Shown here in pieces: positions 8,434-17,159 of a stretch of DNA of 64,000 nt; position 1 is the stretch's first letter; each line of letters starts with the position of its first letter. A program made the translations under genes and the position numbers. The notes beneath the pieces are model-generated. The model was not told the DNA's origin. It saw only the letters and a list, made by a program, of their open reading frames with translations, and searched no databases. Location of the stretch: the NCBI RefSeq assembly GCF_000953135.1, contig NZ_LN614827.1:248001-312000 (forward strand), in the 5' to 3' direction. The stretch is from Legionella fallonii LLAP-10 (GTDB lineage Bacteria > Pseudomonadota > Gammaproteobacteria > Legionellales > Legionellaceae).

Positions 8434-9084
8434 TTTTTTGGTAAATAACACTCTATCGTTTGGCAAATTTTTACTGTCTAAGTGAAAGCCAACCGAGCGC
8501 AATGCATTAAAAATATTTCTTGCATTCTTATGAGTAGTGGATTGAATGGTTGTATAACCCATTTTTTTTGCCTGATTTTCAAAAAAACAATACAGTTGTA
8601 AACTGACTATAGGGATTTTCAATAACCTATTGTAAGCCCACTGATTTAAATACCTTAACCGTTTCATAATATGCATTAAACTTAATGTATAAAGGGCTTC
8701 TTTCATTAGAATAATTTTTGATTTGTTGCGTCGAAACTTAGAATCAAGTCCCATAAAATTAATAGCCAAAATTGTTTCAGAGACTGGTTTAGCGATAATC
8801 CATCCTTTTAGTTCATCATTTTCAAAATAGCCTACGGCTAGGTTAGTTTCCTCCACGGCTGATTTGCAACGAGATACACTCCAGAATGGTCCAAGAGGCT
8901 TACCGCAATTTTTGCAAATTTTCTCATCTTGTCCAAAACGAGGCGCTTCGCTTACTAATAGTGAAGCATAGCAATTGTCACAGCCTTGATAATCTCCCCA
9001 TGGCTCCTTTTCGTAAAATAATCTAAAATAATTTGATAGCGTATCGAGATACTTATCGCTATTATCAATGCATCTAATATCCAT
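8425..9084 (-). CDS. GNAT-like acetyltransferase with zinc ribbon
   Basis: 219 residues as read. A zinc ribbon is visible early (CDNC at about 36-39 and CKNC with GKPLGPFW after it). The following 140 residues fit a GNAT fold: a beta hairpin LAVGYFENDELKGWIIAKP, a strand ILAINFMGLD, then the R-R-N-K-S motif in place of the acetyl-CoA loop, and a C-terminal ARNIFNALRSVGF typical of GNAT motif B. It starts 15 bp after the upstream synthetase-like gene, so the two form an operon. An A6 tract four codons before the stop is followed by an open neighbouring frame. Function is unknown; N-acyl transfer is inferred from fold. Confidence 0.65.
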   Translation of the reverse strand: MDIRCIDNSDKYLDTLSNYFRLFYEKEPWGDYQGCDNCYASLLVSEAPRFGQDEKICKNCGKPLGPFWSVSRCKSAVEETNLAVGYFENDELKGWIIAKPVSETILAINFMGLDSKFRRNKSKIILMKEALYTLSLMHIMKRLRYLNQWAYNRLLKIPIVSLQLYCFFENQAKKMGYTTIQSTTHKNARNIFNALRSVGFHLDSKNLPNDRVLFTKKLY

Positions 9085-9099
9085 CAGTCTATCTCCAAA

Positions 9100-9915
9100 T
9101 TAAGAAAGACGCTTGCTCATAGATAAAACAAAAGGCAGGGTACCTTTTATTGGTTTGGAAAATAACGCGCAATATAAAAGCTGAATTTGTGTGATATATT
9201 GTTTATATCTCCTTGCTGATAGTTCATGACTACCTAATAAAGCCGTTAATTTTTCTTTCAACTGGATATCTTTAAATAATATTCTATTTTTTAAATCCAA
9301 ACAGATGTAAGGTGAAACCATGCTGGTTGTAGTGCTCATTGTGTGGCCAGATTTGATATAGCAATAATCTAGAGGGATATTCATCTTTCTTGCTTGCTTA
9401 TCAAAATGCCATTCATCAAAACCAACAGGTATCTTACTGCGTGATAAAGAGTTGTTGTATTTCCAACCCAGTTTATAACCGACATTATATTTTTCAATGA
9501 AATAATACATATCGGTTAGTTCTGCACACATATATTTTTTATTTCCATTAGCGTTCCATGCATTTGAATAATCGATATCGTTTATGAAGCTTGAAATAAG
9601 ACCAATGTGAGGAATACTCCATTCCTTGAATATACCATCCAGAAAATAGGACAGATTTAGGGTATAGGGTAAAACTTTTTGAGGCTCATGTCCGGTAAGC
9701 AATGAATGAGTATCTGCAATAATATAAAAAACTTTCTCAGCGTTAATTTTGCGTCTAAAACTCTCTGCACAAAGAATTAAGCTTATGATATCAAAGGGAA
9801 TAGCAAGACTCAGTGAACTTCGGGAACAGATCCCGATACCAAGATAAATATTTTTTCCTAAGTTATTGGGTTTTAATGACTCTGTTGTACTAATGAACAA
9901 ATCTGAAGTATACAT
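9100..9915 (-). CDS. Class I aminoacyl-tRNA-synthetase-like (TyrRS / cyclodipeptide-synthase-like) protein
   Basis: 271 residues. The order of segments recalls the catalytic domain of archaeal/eukaryotic TyrRS: strand and loop EKVFYIIADTHSLL (compare ADLHAYL), a helix pair, IPVGFDEWHFDKQARK (compare GGIDQRK...) and GHTMSTTTSM in the KMSKS position. The HIGH motif is missing; its place is held by GICSRSSLSLAIPF, which can be laid over the GIS-xGNS catalytic loop of cyclodipeptide synthases with Cys at the Ser position. There is no anticodon-binding domain. It is therefore probably not a translation enzyme. The linked GNAT gene suggests use of an activated amino acid. This is my own pattern match and needs structure-level confirmation. 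Confidence 0.45.
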   Translation of the reverse strand: MYTSDLFISTTESLKPNNLGKNIYLGIGICSRSSLSLAIPFDIISLILCAESFRRKINAEKVFYIIADTHSLLTGHEPQKVLPYTLNLSYFLDGIFKEWSIPHIGLISSFINDIDYSNAWNANGNKKYMCAELTDMYYFIEKYNVGYKLGWKYNNSLSRSKIPVGFDEWHFDKQARKMNIPLDYCYIKSGHTMSTTTSMVSPYICLDLKNRILFKDIQLKEKLTALLGSHELSARRYKQYITQIQLLYCALFSKPIKGTLPFVLSMSKRLS

Positions 9916-10471
9916 TTATCCATCCAATAGGTTAATTATTGAGCAAGTGATATAAATAATAGACTGGAGCTTTATTAAATTCAACCACTATGACACTAGT
10001 TGATTGATTAAATTATTCAAACATAACGGCTTAAAACCATCTTCAACTTAATGGTCTCGCGCGCGGAAATTAAGTTCTGATGCAAAATAGCAGCAAGAGC
10101 ATGTTTGCTTATTGATTAGTTAATGTAAATAATAAACAGTCGTTAATATTGCTGACCTAGTAACTTATTAAATACAATTAACTCCTTCGAGAGTCTCATT
10201 TGTTGCTATTCAATATGTTAATAATGAACAAAAATGGAAATGTTTTGCTAATAGGCACAGTATAGAATTTACACGTATAGAACTTAAGGGTAATAAAAGG
10301 TTTTCTTTTTCTGAAGATTACTTCTTATTTAGCAGAGGGGAGGTAATAAGCGGTATGAAATACTTATGCACTCAGTCTAATTAGAATGACTAAGTGTTAG
10401 AAATTACACCCAGAAGTGCGAAAATGGGGATTTATCAGTGCGGGCAATAACAGCCTCAGAAACGTTAAATG
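9916..10471. other. Intergenic region without recognisable genes
   Basis: This stretch holds the promoter side of the synthetase-like gene (minus strand) and the 3' side of the hydrolase gene. It is very AT-rich with no ORF, RNA gene or strong hairpin that I could support. Confidence 0.5.
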
Positions 10472-11896
10472 TTAATCTACCTTTTTGCCTGTCGGTTTTC
10501 CACTGATTTTTGCTGGAGTAAGGTTGTTGGTGATACGGGAGACAGTTCTATCTACTCGTCGCTGAAGCATGATTTCGACCATTACTGTTTCATTCGGATG
10601 AAGAATTTTGTTAATGTCAGCGAGCGTGGAATGAAAATCAAGTACCCTGTAGTAGGCAAGGGCTTGGTCGCTTGCTTCAGGTTGTGCCTTAATACGAAAC
10701 CCTAGATTACCTTGCATTTTTGGCGTATTAATTCCGGCTTCCATGATATCGTAGTCAAGAAAATAAGTCAGTTTTCCTCGAGCGTGCTGGTTTTTCTGGC
10801 GGTCTACGAAGAAACCTGCAGGAAGCGCGTCCTCGCTATATTTGGGGCCAGCAGTTAGATAAAGATCATAATCGTCAAGATGATTTCCCCGGTCATCAAT
10901 AAGTCGGAATATAATCATCGAGTAACGATTAGTGATGTATTCGCGCTTATAGATAAGCGTCTTCACAAGTTCTGCATGCTCATTTTTCTGGGTTTCTTTA
11001 GTAATCTTATCTAGCTCTTTTGCCAATGTATTATAGGAGTCACGATTTCTTACTTGGAGACATCGCAAGACCCATATAGCCGTAGGATGAGTGGCGGCGT
11101 TGGCCATAGTAACACTGCGGATGATTCCCATTTTTTTACCTGAATGCGCGCAGCCAGGCAGAACCCCAAATGCCATTGGCTGTGTCCGTATCATTTTGGC
11201 GACAACAAGATTTTCACCGTTACTCCCCTCCTGATGTAACTTTAATAGACTGTAATTCATATTTGCAGCAGCTACGCGTACAACTCCATCAGATCCAACC
11301 TCTCCTGTATAGGAGTTAACTGCATCATAAAGTTGGCGATCAATTTTCTGGCCTGTAAGTACAAAGGAATAGATGCCATTAGCAGTACAATCGTAATCAA
11401 GCCAATTTTCATTAAGCTGCCAGCTCATATCGCTTCCGAGTTCAAGCCAATCAAGTACGTGTTGTCCCGGTTCAATACCTTCAAAAAAACTTTTTATACG
11501 GCCTAACCGGGATTTACCCAGTTGAGCAAGCGCAGAACCGTGGTTGGCGGGAGCCAGCATGATAAGATGGCTTAATGGGCATTTTGCAAGATTATTCTTA
11601 AAGTATAAATCCATCCATTTACGAACTACGGGGCCACCGGTTGAGTGAGTGATACAAGCAAAACGCTCCCCATCTTGCAGCTTATCAGCAATTTCATCAC
11701 GCACTGCATGATCAAATGCACGTGCAATATCATCGACTGTTACTGTATCGTCAAAGCTTATATAGTGCCCTAGATAGATATTACCAACTTGAATGTTCAG
11801 CTTTCCGTCTTTGCTCTGACTTTCAAGCCATTGAGGAAGCTCTCCATAAGCATTGGTATGTGTGACACTCCAACCATGAACGAAGATAACAATCAT
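10472..11896 (-). CDS. Alpha/beta-hydrolase (lipase/phospholipase-like), 474 aa
   Basis: The N-terminus IVIFVHGWS is the oxyanion-hole HG motif of lipases, and the nucleophile elbow THSTGG places Ser85 in a G/H-x-S-x-G setting typical of DUF676/GPI-deacylase-like lipases. HLIMLAPANHGS follows, as in cytosolic lipases. Residues beyond about 300 form an unknown C-terminal beta-rich domain. I chose the ATG at 11896, which has AAGGAAAG just upstream; an earlier ATG at 11932 lacks a site. No signal peptide, so it is either an intracellular enzyme or exported by a dedicated system. Substrate unknown; phospholipase activity is plausible. Confidence 0.75.
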   Translation of the reverse strand: MIVIFVHGWSVTHTNAYGELPQWLESQSKDGKLNIQVGNIYLGHYISFDDTVTVDDIARAFDHAVRDEIADKLQDGERFACITHSTGGPVVRKWMDLYFKNNLAKCPLSHLIMLAPANHGSALAQLGKSRLGRIKSFFEGIEPGQHVLDWLELGSDMSWQLNENWLDYDCTANGIYSFVLTGQKIDRQLYDAVNSYTGEVGSDGVVRVAAANMNYSLLKLHQEGSNGENLVVAKMIRTQPMAFGVLPGCAHSGKKMGIIRSVTMANAATHPTAIWVLRCLQVRNRDSYNTLAKELDKITKETQKNEHAELVKTLIYKREYITNRYSMIIFRLIDDRGNHLDDYDLYLTAGPKYSEDALPAGFFVDRQKNQHARGKLTYFLDYDIMEAGINTPKMQGNLGFRIKAQPEASDQALAYYRVLDFHSTLADINKILHPNETVMVEIMLQRRVDRTVSRITNNLTPAKISGKPTGKKVD

Positions 11897-11976
11897 AACT
11901 TTCCTTAAATTATTGACACCACAAGGAGGCATTGTCGAATAAATCGATGATTTTGGATTATTTTACAAGAATATAG

Positions 11977-12162
11977 CTAAGTCAAATCAAAAACTTGAGG
12001 ATTGATATCTTCGGTGGAAGGTGCATCGCCCATGGTGTTTATCTTATCAGCCAAGATGTTGAGAAAGGCAAAACCGCTCTTTTGTTGGGCTTGGAACTTA
12101 AAAAGATCTAAAAGCATTCCGCGCCCCAACCTACGCTTGCTGCTTATGATTGCCTTGGACAA
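11977..12162 (-). CDS. Small hypothetical ORF upstream of the hydrolase
   Basis: A 61-codon frame beginning with TTG at 12162, with an alternative ATG at 12117 preceded by a GGGG/GCGGA run. The product is amphipathic (MLLDLFKFQAQQKSGFAFLN) with an acidic end. It lies 80 bp upstream of the hydrolase in the same direction and could be a small partner protein. It could also be chance; no family recognised. Confidence 0.3.
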   Translation of the reverse strand: MSKAIISSKRRLGRGMLLDLFKFQAQQKSGFAFLNILADKINTMGDAPSTEDINPQVFDLT

Positions 12163-12386
12163 AATATCTCTAGAACAATATTTGAATCTAGAATAATATC
12201 GGCCTAATAATGAAGTGAAAGAATTACATTAATTTTCTATTTGCATCAATAGTAATATTTTATATGGATGAAATGTTAACAAATATCAAAACATATGGAT
12301 AAGGAATTAAATTCATTTTTTTAAATTCTAAACAACAAATTGCAAAATGTTTCTGGTTCCTTTTCTTTTTACATTTTTGCTGTTGG

Positions 12387-13805
12387 TTGTTGTTACCTAT
12401 TATTTTTCAACCCAATACTCCACTCGATGTCTGCGAAGGATTCGTTTGGGGGAATGAGTGGCCAATTGGCACTTATAAACATCCTCCATTACAGGCTTGG
12501 TTGCTCCAAATTACTTATTATCTGTTTGGGAGCTCTCCTATAGGCTTTTATGGGTTATCTGCTTTGTCTAGTGGAATTACTCTTTGGGTGATATACCGAA
12601 CAGGAGTTTTACTGGTTAGCCCTCTCCATGGATTGCTCGCTGCGGCATTAGCACAAAATATCGTTTATTTTAATTTTCTATCAACTGAATTTAATCCTAA
12701 TGTGCTACAGATGCTTTGGGGGGCAATTACAAGCTATTTATTCGCAATTGCTTTATTACGTCAACATTTAATATATTGGATTTTACTGGGTATTTCCTTT
12801 TCCGCTGGTTTTTACTCTAAATATTCAACATTAATTCAAGCAATTGCGTTCTTGTTATTTCTTATTGTTCAATCTAAAGCGCGCAAAAATCTAATGAAAA
12901 GTGGACCTTATCTGACTTTGTTCATTTGCGTTATGCTCTATATCCCTCACATTTTCTGGTTAATCCAAAATCATTTCTTGCCTCAAAAATACATTAAAGA
13001 ACGATTGGGGGCGGTGCTAACCTTCAAAGAAAGTTTATATTACTTATTACGTTTTTGGGGAGTACAATTACTTGATTCTTTTTTTGCTCTATTAAGTGCT
13101 TGTTTATTGTTATATCCATTCCAAAGAACTAGATGTCATAGCCAACTTGATGAATTTTATAAAAAAACAATTGTTCAGTGGTTAGCATATGGCCCTATCA
13201 TCCTATTAAGTATATTTAGTCTTGCTAGCGCACATAAGTTAAATGACATGTATGGGATGCCTTATTTAACATTTATTCCCCTCGCTCTTTTGTCTTATTT
13301 TAAGTTACGAGCGCATCGGGTTAAAATTTTTGTTTTTGTTTGGATGGCCATATTTATATTCCAGATTGCTTTTTATATTGGATTGGATTTGCTTAATTCC
13401 AAATATAATAATTTTGGCCCCCATCGCACTGATTTTCCAGGACCGGAACTTGCAAAAAAAATTGATGCCTTTTGGCACTCAAAAACTAAAGCACCGTTAC
13501 AATACATTATTGGTAATACGTGGATCGCTGGAAACGCTGCTTTTTATAGTATGGAGAGCAAACGCCCACATGTATGGATTAATGGTCGAAAGGAAGAGTC
13601 TCTATGGATTAACCCACTAGAGGTCAAAAAGTATGGGGCAATGCTCATTTGGATACAAGATGATAGGAATGTATACGCAATACCTAAAACGCTAGCGAAT
13701 AAATTTCCAGAGGCTCAATTGGGAGATAAACTCACATTATCTTGGCGTAAGCATTCTCGAAAGCTAATATCGATTGGAGTTGCCTACTTACCGCCTGCAT
13801 CTTAA
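12387..13805 (+). CDS. PMT/ArnT-like membrane glycosyltransferase (GT39/GT83 type)
   Basis: A polytopic membrane protein with about ten hydrophobic helices. The first external loop has NTPLDVCEGFVWGNEWPIGTYKHPPL, cut here as D-x3-E...GNEW...KHPPL, matching the conserved loop of PMT-family transferases that use polyprenyl-phosphate sugars. The C-terminal 120 residues are a soluble periplasmic domain. No ATG is available: the frame opens at 12303 after a TAA at 12300-12302 and the first common start is TTG 12387, in the middle of the first membrane helix. The true start is probably a rare codon such as ATT at 12306 or 12315. Likely glycosylates lipid A, LPS or protein in the periplasm. Confidence 0.8.
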   Translation: MLLPIIFQPNTPLDVCEGFVWGNEWPIGTYKHPPLQAWLLQITYYLFGSSPIGFYGLSALSSGITLWVIYRTGVLLVSPLHGLLAAALAQNIVYFNFLSTEFNPNVLQMLWGAITSYLFAIALLRQHLIYWILLGISFSAGFYSKYSTLIQAIAFLLFLIVQSKARKNLMKSGPYLTLFICVMLYIPHIFWLIQNHFLPQKYIKERLGAVLTFKESLYYLLRFWGVQLLDSFFALLSACLLLYPFQRTRCHSQLDEFYKKTIVQWLAYGPIILLSIFSLASAHKLNDMYGMPYLTFIPLALLSYFKLRAHRVKIFVFVWMAIFIFQIAFYIGLDLLNSKYNNFGPHRTDFPGPELAKKIDAFWHSKTKAPLQYIIGNTWIAGNAAFYSMESKRPHVWINGRKEESLWINPLEVKKYGAMLIWIQDDRNVYAIPKTLANKFPEAQLGDKLTLSWRKHSRKLISIGVAYLPPAS

Positions 13806-13943
13806 CCGTTAAATAACAATTTGAGCTTTAATGGTATGGCTAATAGGTTGACACGCTATATTGTATTAAACCTAGTTAGAGCTAAATCCTAAATGCCCTA
13901 CAAGAAGAGATATTGTAAAAGAACAGTTCTGCCCTATGCTCGT

Positions 13944-14008
13944 GTCATCTTTCGCTATGCTCTGGATGACACAAGGTCGGGCAACAAATTATCCGGCATT
14001 GTTGTCTA
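13944..14008. repeat. Hairpin and degenerate copy of the GTCGGGCAACAAATTGCCCGAC repeat
   Basis: GTCATC...GATGAC (13944-13970) is followed by GGTCGGGCAACAAATTATCC GGC (13975 onward), a mutated copy of the palindromic repeat seen intact at 16972 and 45602. It lies between two convergent genes and may serve as a terminator. Confidence 0.6.
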
Positions 14009-14039
14009 ACATCTATTAAGTTTAATCAGGTTAAGTTTT

Positions 14040-14402
14040 TTATTTATCAGGCAACGTATTAATCTTAGTTACAAAACATTTTGTTTCACCACTCCAAGGA
14101 AGTGTATAAGCGTCACAATGATAGTTTATCACCACGTGTTTATTATTTTGCATAGCGAATTCGGCTTGTTTGACCAGTTCTGATTTAAATTGGCCTAAAG
14201 TGAAATGGAATGCTCGACCACTAACACCACTGGCATTCTCCAAGCCTCCTAAGATCATTTCTCCTTCATACGTTCCCCAAAAATTTCCTTCTTTTGCAAC
14301 TTTGACAATAATTCCGGATTTTTCTCCTTTTTGGACAGTCCAGCATCCTGTTAAGAAACAAGAAAGGATTAATACAATTAAAGATGAGAGTAATTTTTTC
14401 AT
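14040..14402 (-). CDS. Predicted lipoprotein, 120 aa
   Basis: The N-terminus MKKLLSSLIVLILSCFLTGC is a textbook lipoprotein signal with an LTGC lipobox. I use the ATG at 14402 (MKKLL) rather than one four codons upstream. The mature part has conserved-looking GNFWGTYEGEMILGG and VVINYHCDAYTLPWSGETKC segments with a Cys pair. No function recognised; probably anchored in the inner or outer membrane, periplasmic side. Stands alone. Confidence 0.8.
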   Translation of the reverse strand: MKKLLSSLIVLILSCFLTGCWTVQKGEKSGIIVKVAKEGNFWGTYEGEMILGGLENASGVSGRAFHFTLGQFKSELVKQAEFAMQNNKHVVINYHCDAYTLPWSGETKCFVTKINTLPDK

Positions 14403-14766
14403 GGTTTTCCACAAGTAGAGTAAATAACACCCTTTATTTATTGTCTGAAATCATCAATTTTTAGATGAACTCAATAATACAAATTATAAGCCGTCAAATA
14501 AAGATAATCCGTTTTTTTCTTAGTTTAAAGTTTTTTATCTAATTGTGTAAGAAATAGAATGCGTCAATCATAACCTGGTTGTTTTATGTTTTGAGATTAA
14601 CGAAGGCCACTATTGCTTATGGGCGTCCTATTATAAAAAAATGGAATAATGAGTTACTATACATAGTCCAAAATTTGGACATGCTTTTTTACTAAGATTC
14701 TGTTTGGGTACATATTGGTTTATAGGTATATTTGACTTTGAATTTTAAATGCAGGATGAGGTGACA

Positions 14767-15726
14767 ATGACTAAAATTATAAGCGTTTACTTTAATGGAA
14801 CCAATGACCGTAATGATGTGCCAGAAAAAGGTCGTATTAGCCTCGCAACTTTGCTTGCTCACATCACTATTAATGATGTTAATAACTATTCATTTTGCGT
14901 CAATGGCTGTGGAGTCGAAAGCCGCGATATTCGTGATTTAGGCGTAGTCTTTGGCTTTCACCTACAAAAGCAAGTATTGAAAATCGCTAAAGAAATAAAG
15001 GACATTATTGATGAGAGCGAGGACGACATTGTTTTAAATATTTACGGTTTTAGTCGAGGTGGTATAGCCGCATTTTCTTTATGCAAAGAATTGAAACAAA
15101 TTGCTCCTGAGCGCCTAACGATAAACGTAGCGACGGTCGATCCTGTTCCCGTTAATTTTATTGTAAGCGTTTGTGGTGATATGTTCTTCGGCACGAAAAG
15201 CACGCTATCGGCAGCTGTGGCAGATTTAACCACTTGTAACAATATTGCGAATATGCTGGCTTTATTTGCCAATCGTCCATTGCCTGATATTTATGGCTTC
15301 GCTCCACTTTTGCCGGCACTACCAACAACGTGTCATTCAGAAATTGATGTAACACCTGGCCGTCACGAGAGTGCTGTATCATTTTATAAAGAGGGTAATT
15401 CAGTTCGAGCGCTAAACAATGAAAGTGTCCTTGTATGTAATCGAGTCATTGAGTTTATGAAACAATGGGGCACTGTTTATGATTTTGAGCGATTACAATT
15501 AGATGATATTTTAGTTTGCCCTAGTGACTCACCTCAACTATTGGATTTGTACGAGGAGCTTGCAAGACAAACTGTCAATGATGAGGTACGTTCCATGCAC
15601 TTCTCCAAGACTATTTTTACTACGCCGGGAAAATACTTGAATCGTTATCATCAACGATTATGTAACGTACAGGAAGAAGATATTCGCGGCGAAGATTGTG
15701 CTCTGACTATACAAAATCGCAATTGA
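14767..15726 (+). CDS. DUF2235/Tle1-like alpha/beta-hydrolase
   Basis: 319 residues from the ATG at 14767, chosen because GAGGTGAC lies just before it. The start IISVYFNGTNDRND resembles the opening strand of DUF2235 hydrolases (FFDGT), and the nucleophile elbow YGFSRGG gives Ser96 in GxSxG followed by Arg-Gly-Gly, typical of that family. A later VATVDPVP strand carries a candidate catalytic Asp, and His in PGRHES is a candidate base. Some DUF2235 members are phospholipase toxins (Tle1). No signal peptide or membrane segment, so a secreted or translocated role would require a dedicated system. Second hydrolase of unknown substrate in 5 kb. Confidence 0.7.
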   Translation: MTKIISVYFNGTNDRNDVPEKGRISLATLLAHITINDVNNYSFCVNGCGVESRDIRDLGVVFGFHLQKQVLKIAKEIKDIIDESEDDIVLNIYGFSRGGIAAFSLCKELKQIAPERLTINVATVDPVPVNFIVSVCGDMFFGTKSTLSAAVADLTTCNNIANMLALFANRPLPDIYGFAPLLPALPTTCHSEIDVTPGRHESAVSFYKEGNSVRALNNESVLVCNRVIEFMKQWGTVYDFERLQLDDILVCPSDSPQLLDLYEELARQTVNDEVRSMHFSKTIFTTPGKYLNRYHQRLCNVQEEDIRGEDCALTIQNRN

Positions 15727-15869
15727 GGTTGACCATGTGTAATTTATCGTCATTGAAGAGAGGGGGTATGAATATAAGTTAATGTAAATTAATATGCCCA
15801 TTAGGTGTGACTCGCACTAGCGAGTTAGCGCCAACATGATTCATTTCGATATTTTAAGGGCAATGGAAG

Positions 15870-16472
15870 ATGGATGTAAAAGAGCAAAAAAACAATATCG
15901 CTGCAAATAAGACTCGTTGTGCATGGGTCTCGGATGATCGACTTTATATTGATTATCACGATCATGAGTGGGGTATACCCATTTATGATGATAAGAAGTT
16001 ATTTGAGTTCTTAATCTTGGAAGGGGCGCAAGCGGGTTTAAGTTGGATAACTGTATTGAAAAAACGCGATAATTACCGTGCTTGTTTTGATGAATTCGAG
16101 CCACAAAAAATAGCGCTTTATGATCAGAACAAAATTCAATCACTTCTAGAGAATCCTGGCATTATTCGTAATCGCTTAAAAATTGAATCTACTATTACCA
16201 ATGCTCGGGCTTATTTTGAAGTAATCAACGAATGGAATACCTTTTCTGATTATATTTGGCATTTTGTTGATGGCAAGCCAATAAAAAATCATTGGCCTGA
16301 TATCAGTTGTCTTCCTGCAAAAACTGTAGTTTCAGATCAAATGTCCAAAGATCTTAAACGCCGCAGGTTTAAATTTGTGGGTAGCACCATTTGTTATGCA
16401 TTTATGCAGGCCGTAGGGATGGTCAATGATCATACTACAGATTGTTTCTGTTACAAGGCAGGTGATGAATAG
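15870..16472 (+). CDS. tag: DNA-3-methyladenine glycosylase I
   Basis: 200 residues. Removes 3-methyladenine from alkylated DNA in base-excision repair. Visible family marks: RCAWVSDDRLYIDYHDHEWG, LFEFLILEGAQAGLSW, and the zinc site formed by the first Cys, His in YHDHEWG, and His/Cys in the C-terminal NDHTTDCFCY. The protein has about twelve extra N-terminal residues compared with the usual 187-residue enzyme. Followed after 92 bp by an ArsC-like gene in the same direction. Confidence 0.95.
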   Translation: MDVKEQKNNIAANKTRCAWVSDDRLYIDYHDHEWGIPIYDDKKLFEFLILEGAQAGLSWITVLKKRDNYRACFDEFEPQKIALYDQNKIQSLLENPGIIRNRLKIESTITNARAYFEVINEWNTFSDYIWHFVDGKPIKNHWPDISCLPAKTVVSDQMSKDLKRRRFKFVGSTICYAFMQAVGMVNDHTTDCFCYKAGDE

Positions 16473-16564
16473 CGTGGTTTGAATGTAATATTTTTCTAGA
16501 AGAAATTAGTGCGGCATTATAAGATGTCGCTCTGTGTAAAAGTCGTCGAACCCTTTGGAAAAAA

Positions 16565-16912
16565 ATGATTTCAATGTTTGCAATCCCTAATTGTGATACC
16601 GTAAAAAAGGCTCGCAATTTCTTAGAGGCCAATAAAATTGATTATGAATTTATTGATTTCAAGAAGTCTCCTCCGACAAAAGCACAAATCCAAGCATGGA
16701 GTGATTTCTCAGGTGAGCTGCCAATCAACAAAAAAGGAACGACCTACCGCAAATATAAAGATCATTATGAGGCGTTGAGTACACCGGAAAAAATAGACTT
16801 TATTATCGCCAATACCTCAATGATTAAGAGACCTATTTTGGAACAAGATGGTAAAATAATTGCAATGGGATTTAACGAAGAACTATATAACGGGTTAATA
16901 GCCCACCCTTGA
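16565..16912 (+). CDS. ArsC/Spx-family (YffB-like) reductase-like protein
   Basis: 115 residues, the usual length of the YffB branch of the ArsC family. The thioredoxin-like start MFAIPNCDTVKKARNFLE has one Cys (position 10), and the KGTTYRKYK and IKRPILEQDGKI segments fit the family. YffB-type proteins are thought to be glutathione-dependent thiol reductases; the arsenate-binding Arg set is not certain here, so arsenate reduction should not be assumed. Probably co-transcribed with tag. Confidence 0.88.
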   Translation: MISMFAIPNCDTVKKARNFLEANKIDYEFIDFKKSPPTKAQIQAWSDFSGELPINKKGTTYRKYKDHYEALSTPEKIDFIIANTSMIKRPILEQDGKIIAMGFNEELYNGLIAHP

Positions 16913-16914
16913 TA

Positions 16915-16943
16915 GTCCTGATGCTCTGCGAGAGCCTAAGGAC
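16915..16943 (+). terminator. Hairpin after the ArsC-like gene
   Basis: GTCCT-GAT-GCTCT-GCG-AGAGC-CTA-AGGAC forms a two-part stem three bases past the stop. There is no clear U-tract, so it may also be a processing or REP-type hairpin. Confidence 0.5.
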
Positions 16944-16971
16944 AGACTAGATTCCTCTACCGTCTAATAAT

Positions 16972-17042
16972 GTCGGGCAACAAATTGCCCGACAAAGCAT
17001 CATTGCCCAAATATCTGAAAATCATTCGGCCGACTTATCTTT
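16972..17042. repeat. Dispersed palindromic repeat, copy 2
   Basis: The 22-bp palindrome GTCGGGCAACAAATTGCCCGAC is followed by AAAGCATCATTGCCC, then ATCTGAAAATCATTC and GGCCGAC. The same order of blocks is present at 45602, so the repeated unit is about 70 bp, longer than a simple terminator. Confidence 0.75.
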
Positions 17043-17159
17043 TGCTCCCTCGGAGTATTATTAACAAAGAGGGCTTTTAGAAAACTAAGAACTAGTAACG
17101 AAAAATTATTTATGTAATGATTCACGGCTGGATTTTTTTAAAGCATCAATGGAGTGAAC

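Noticed and set aside
10469..10705. Plus-strand 78-codon ORF
   Set aside because: It is antisense to the end of the alpha/beta-hydrolase gene and has no family features.
16565..16912. Arsenate reductase (arsC) call
   Set aside because: Length and sequence fit the YffB branch, and no arsR/arsB genes are nearby.
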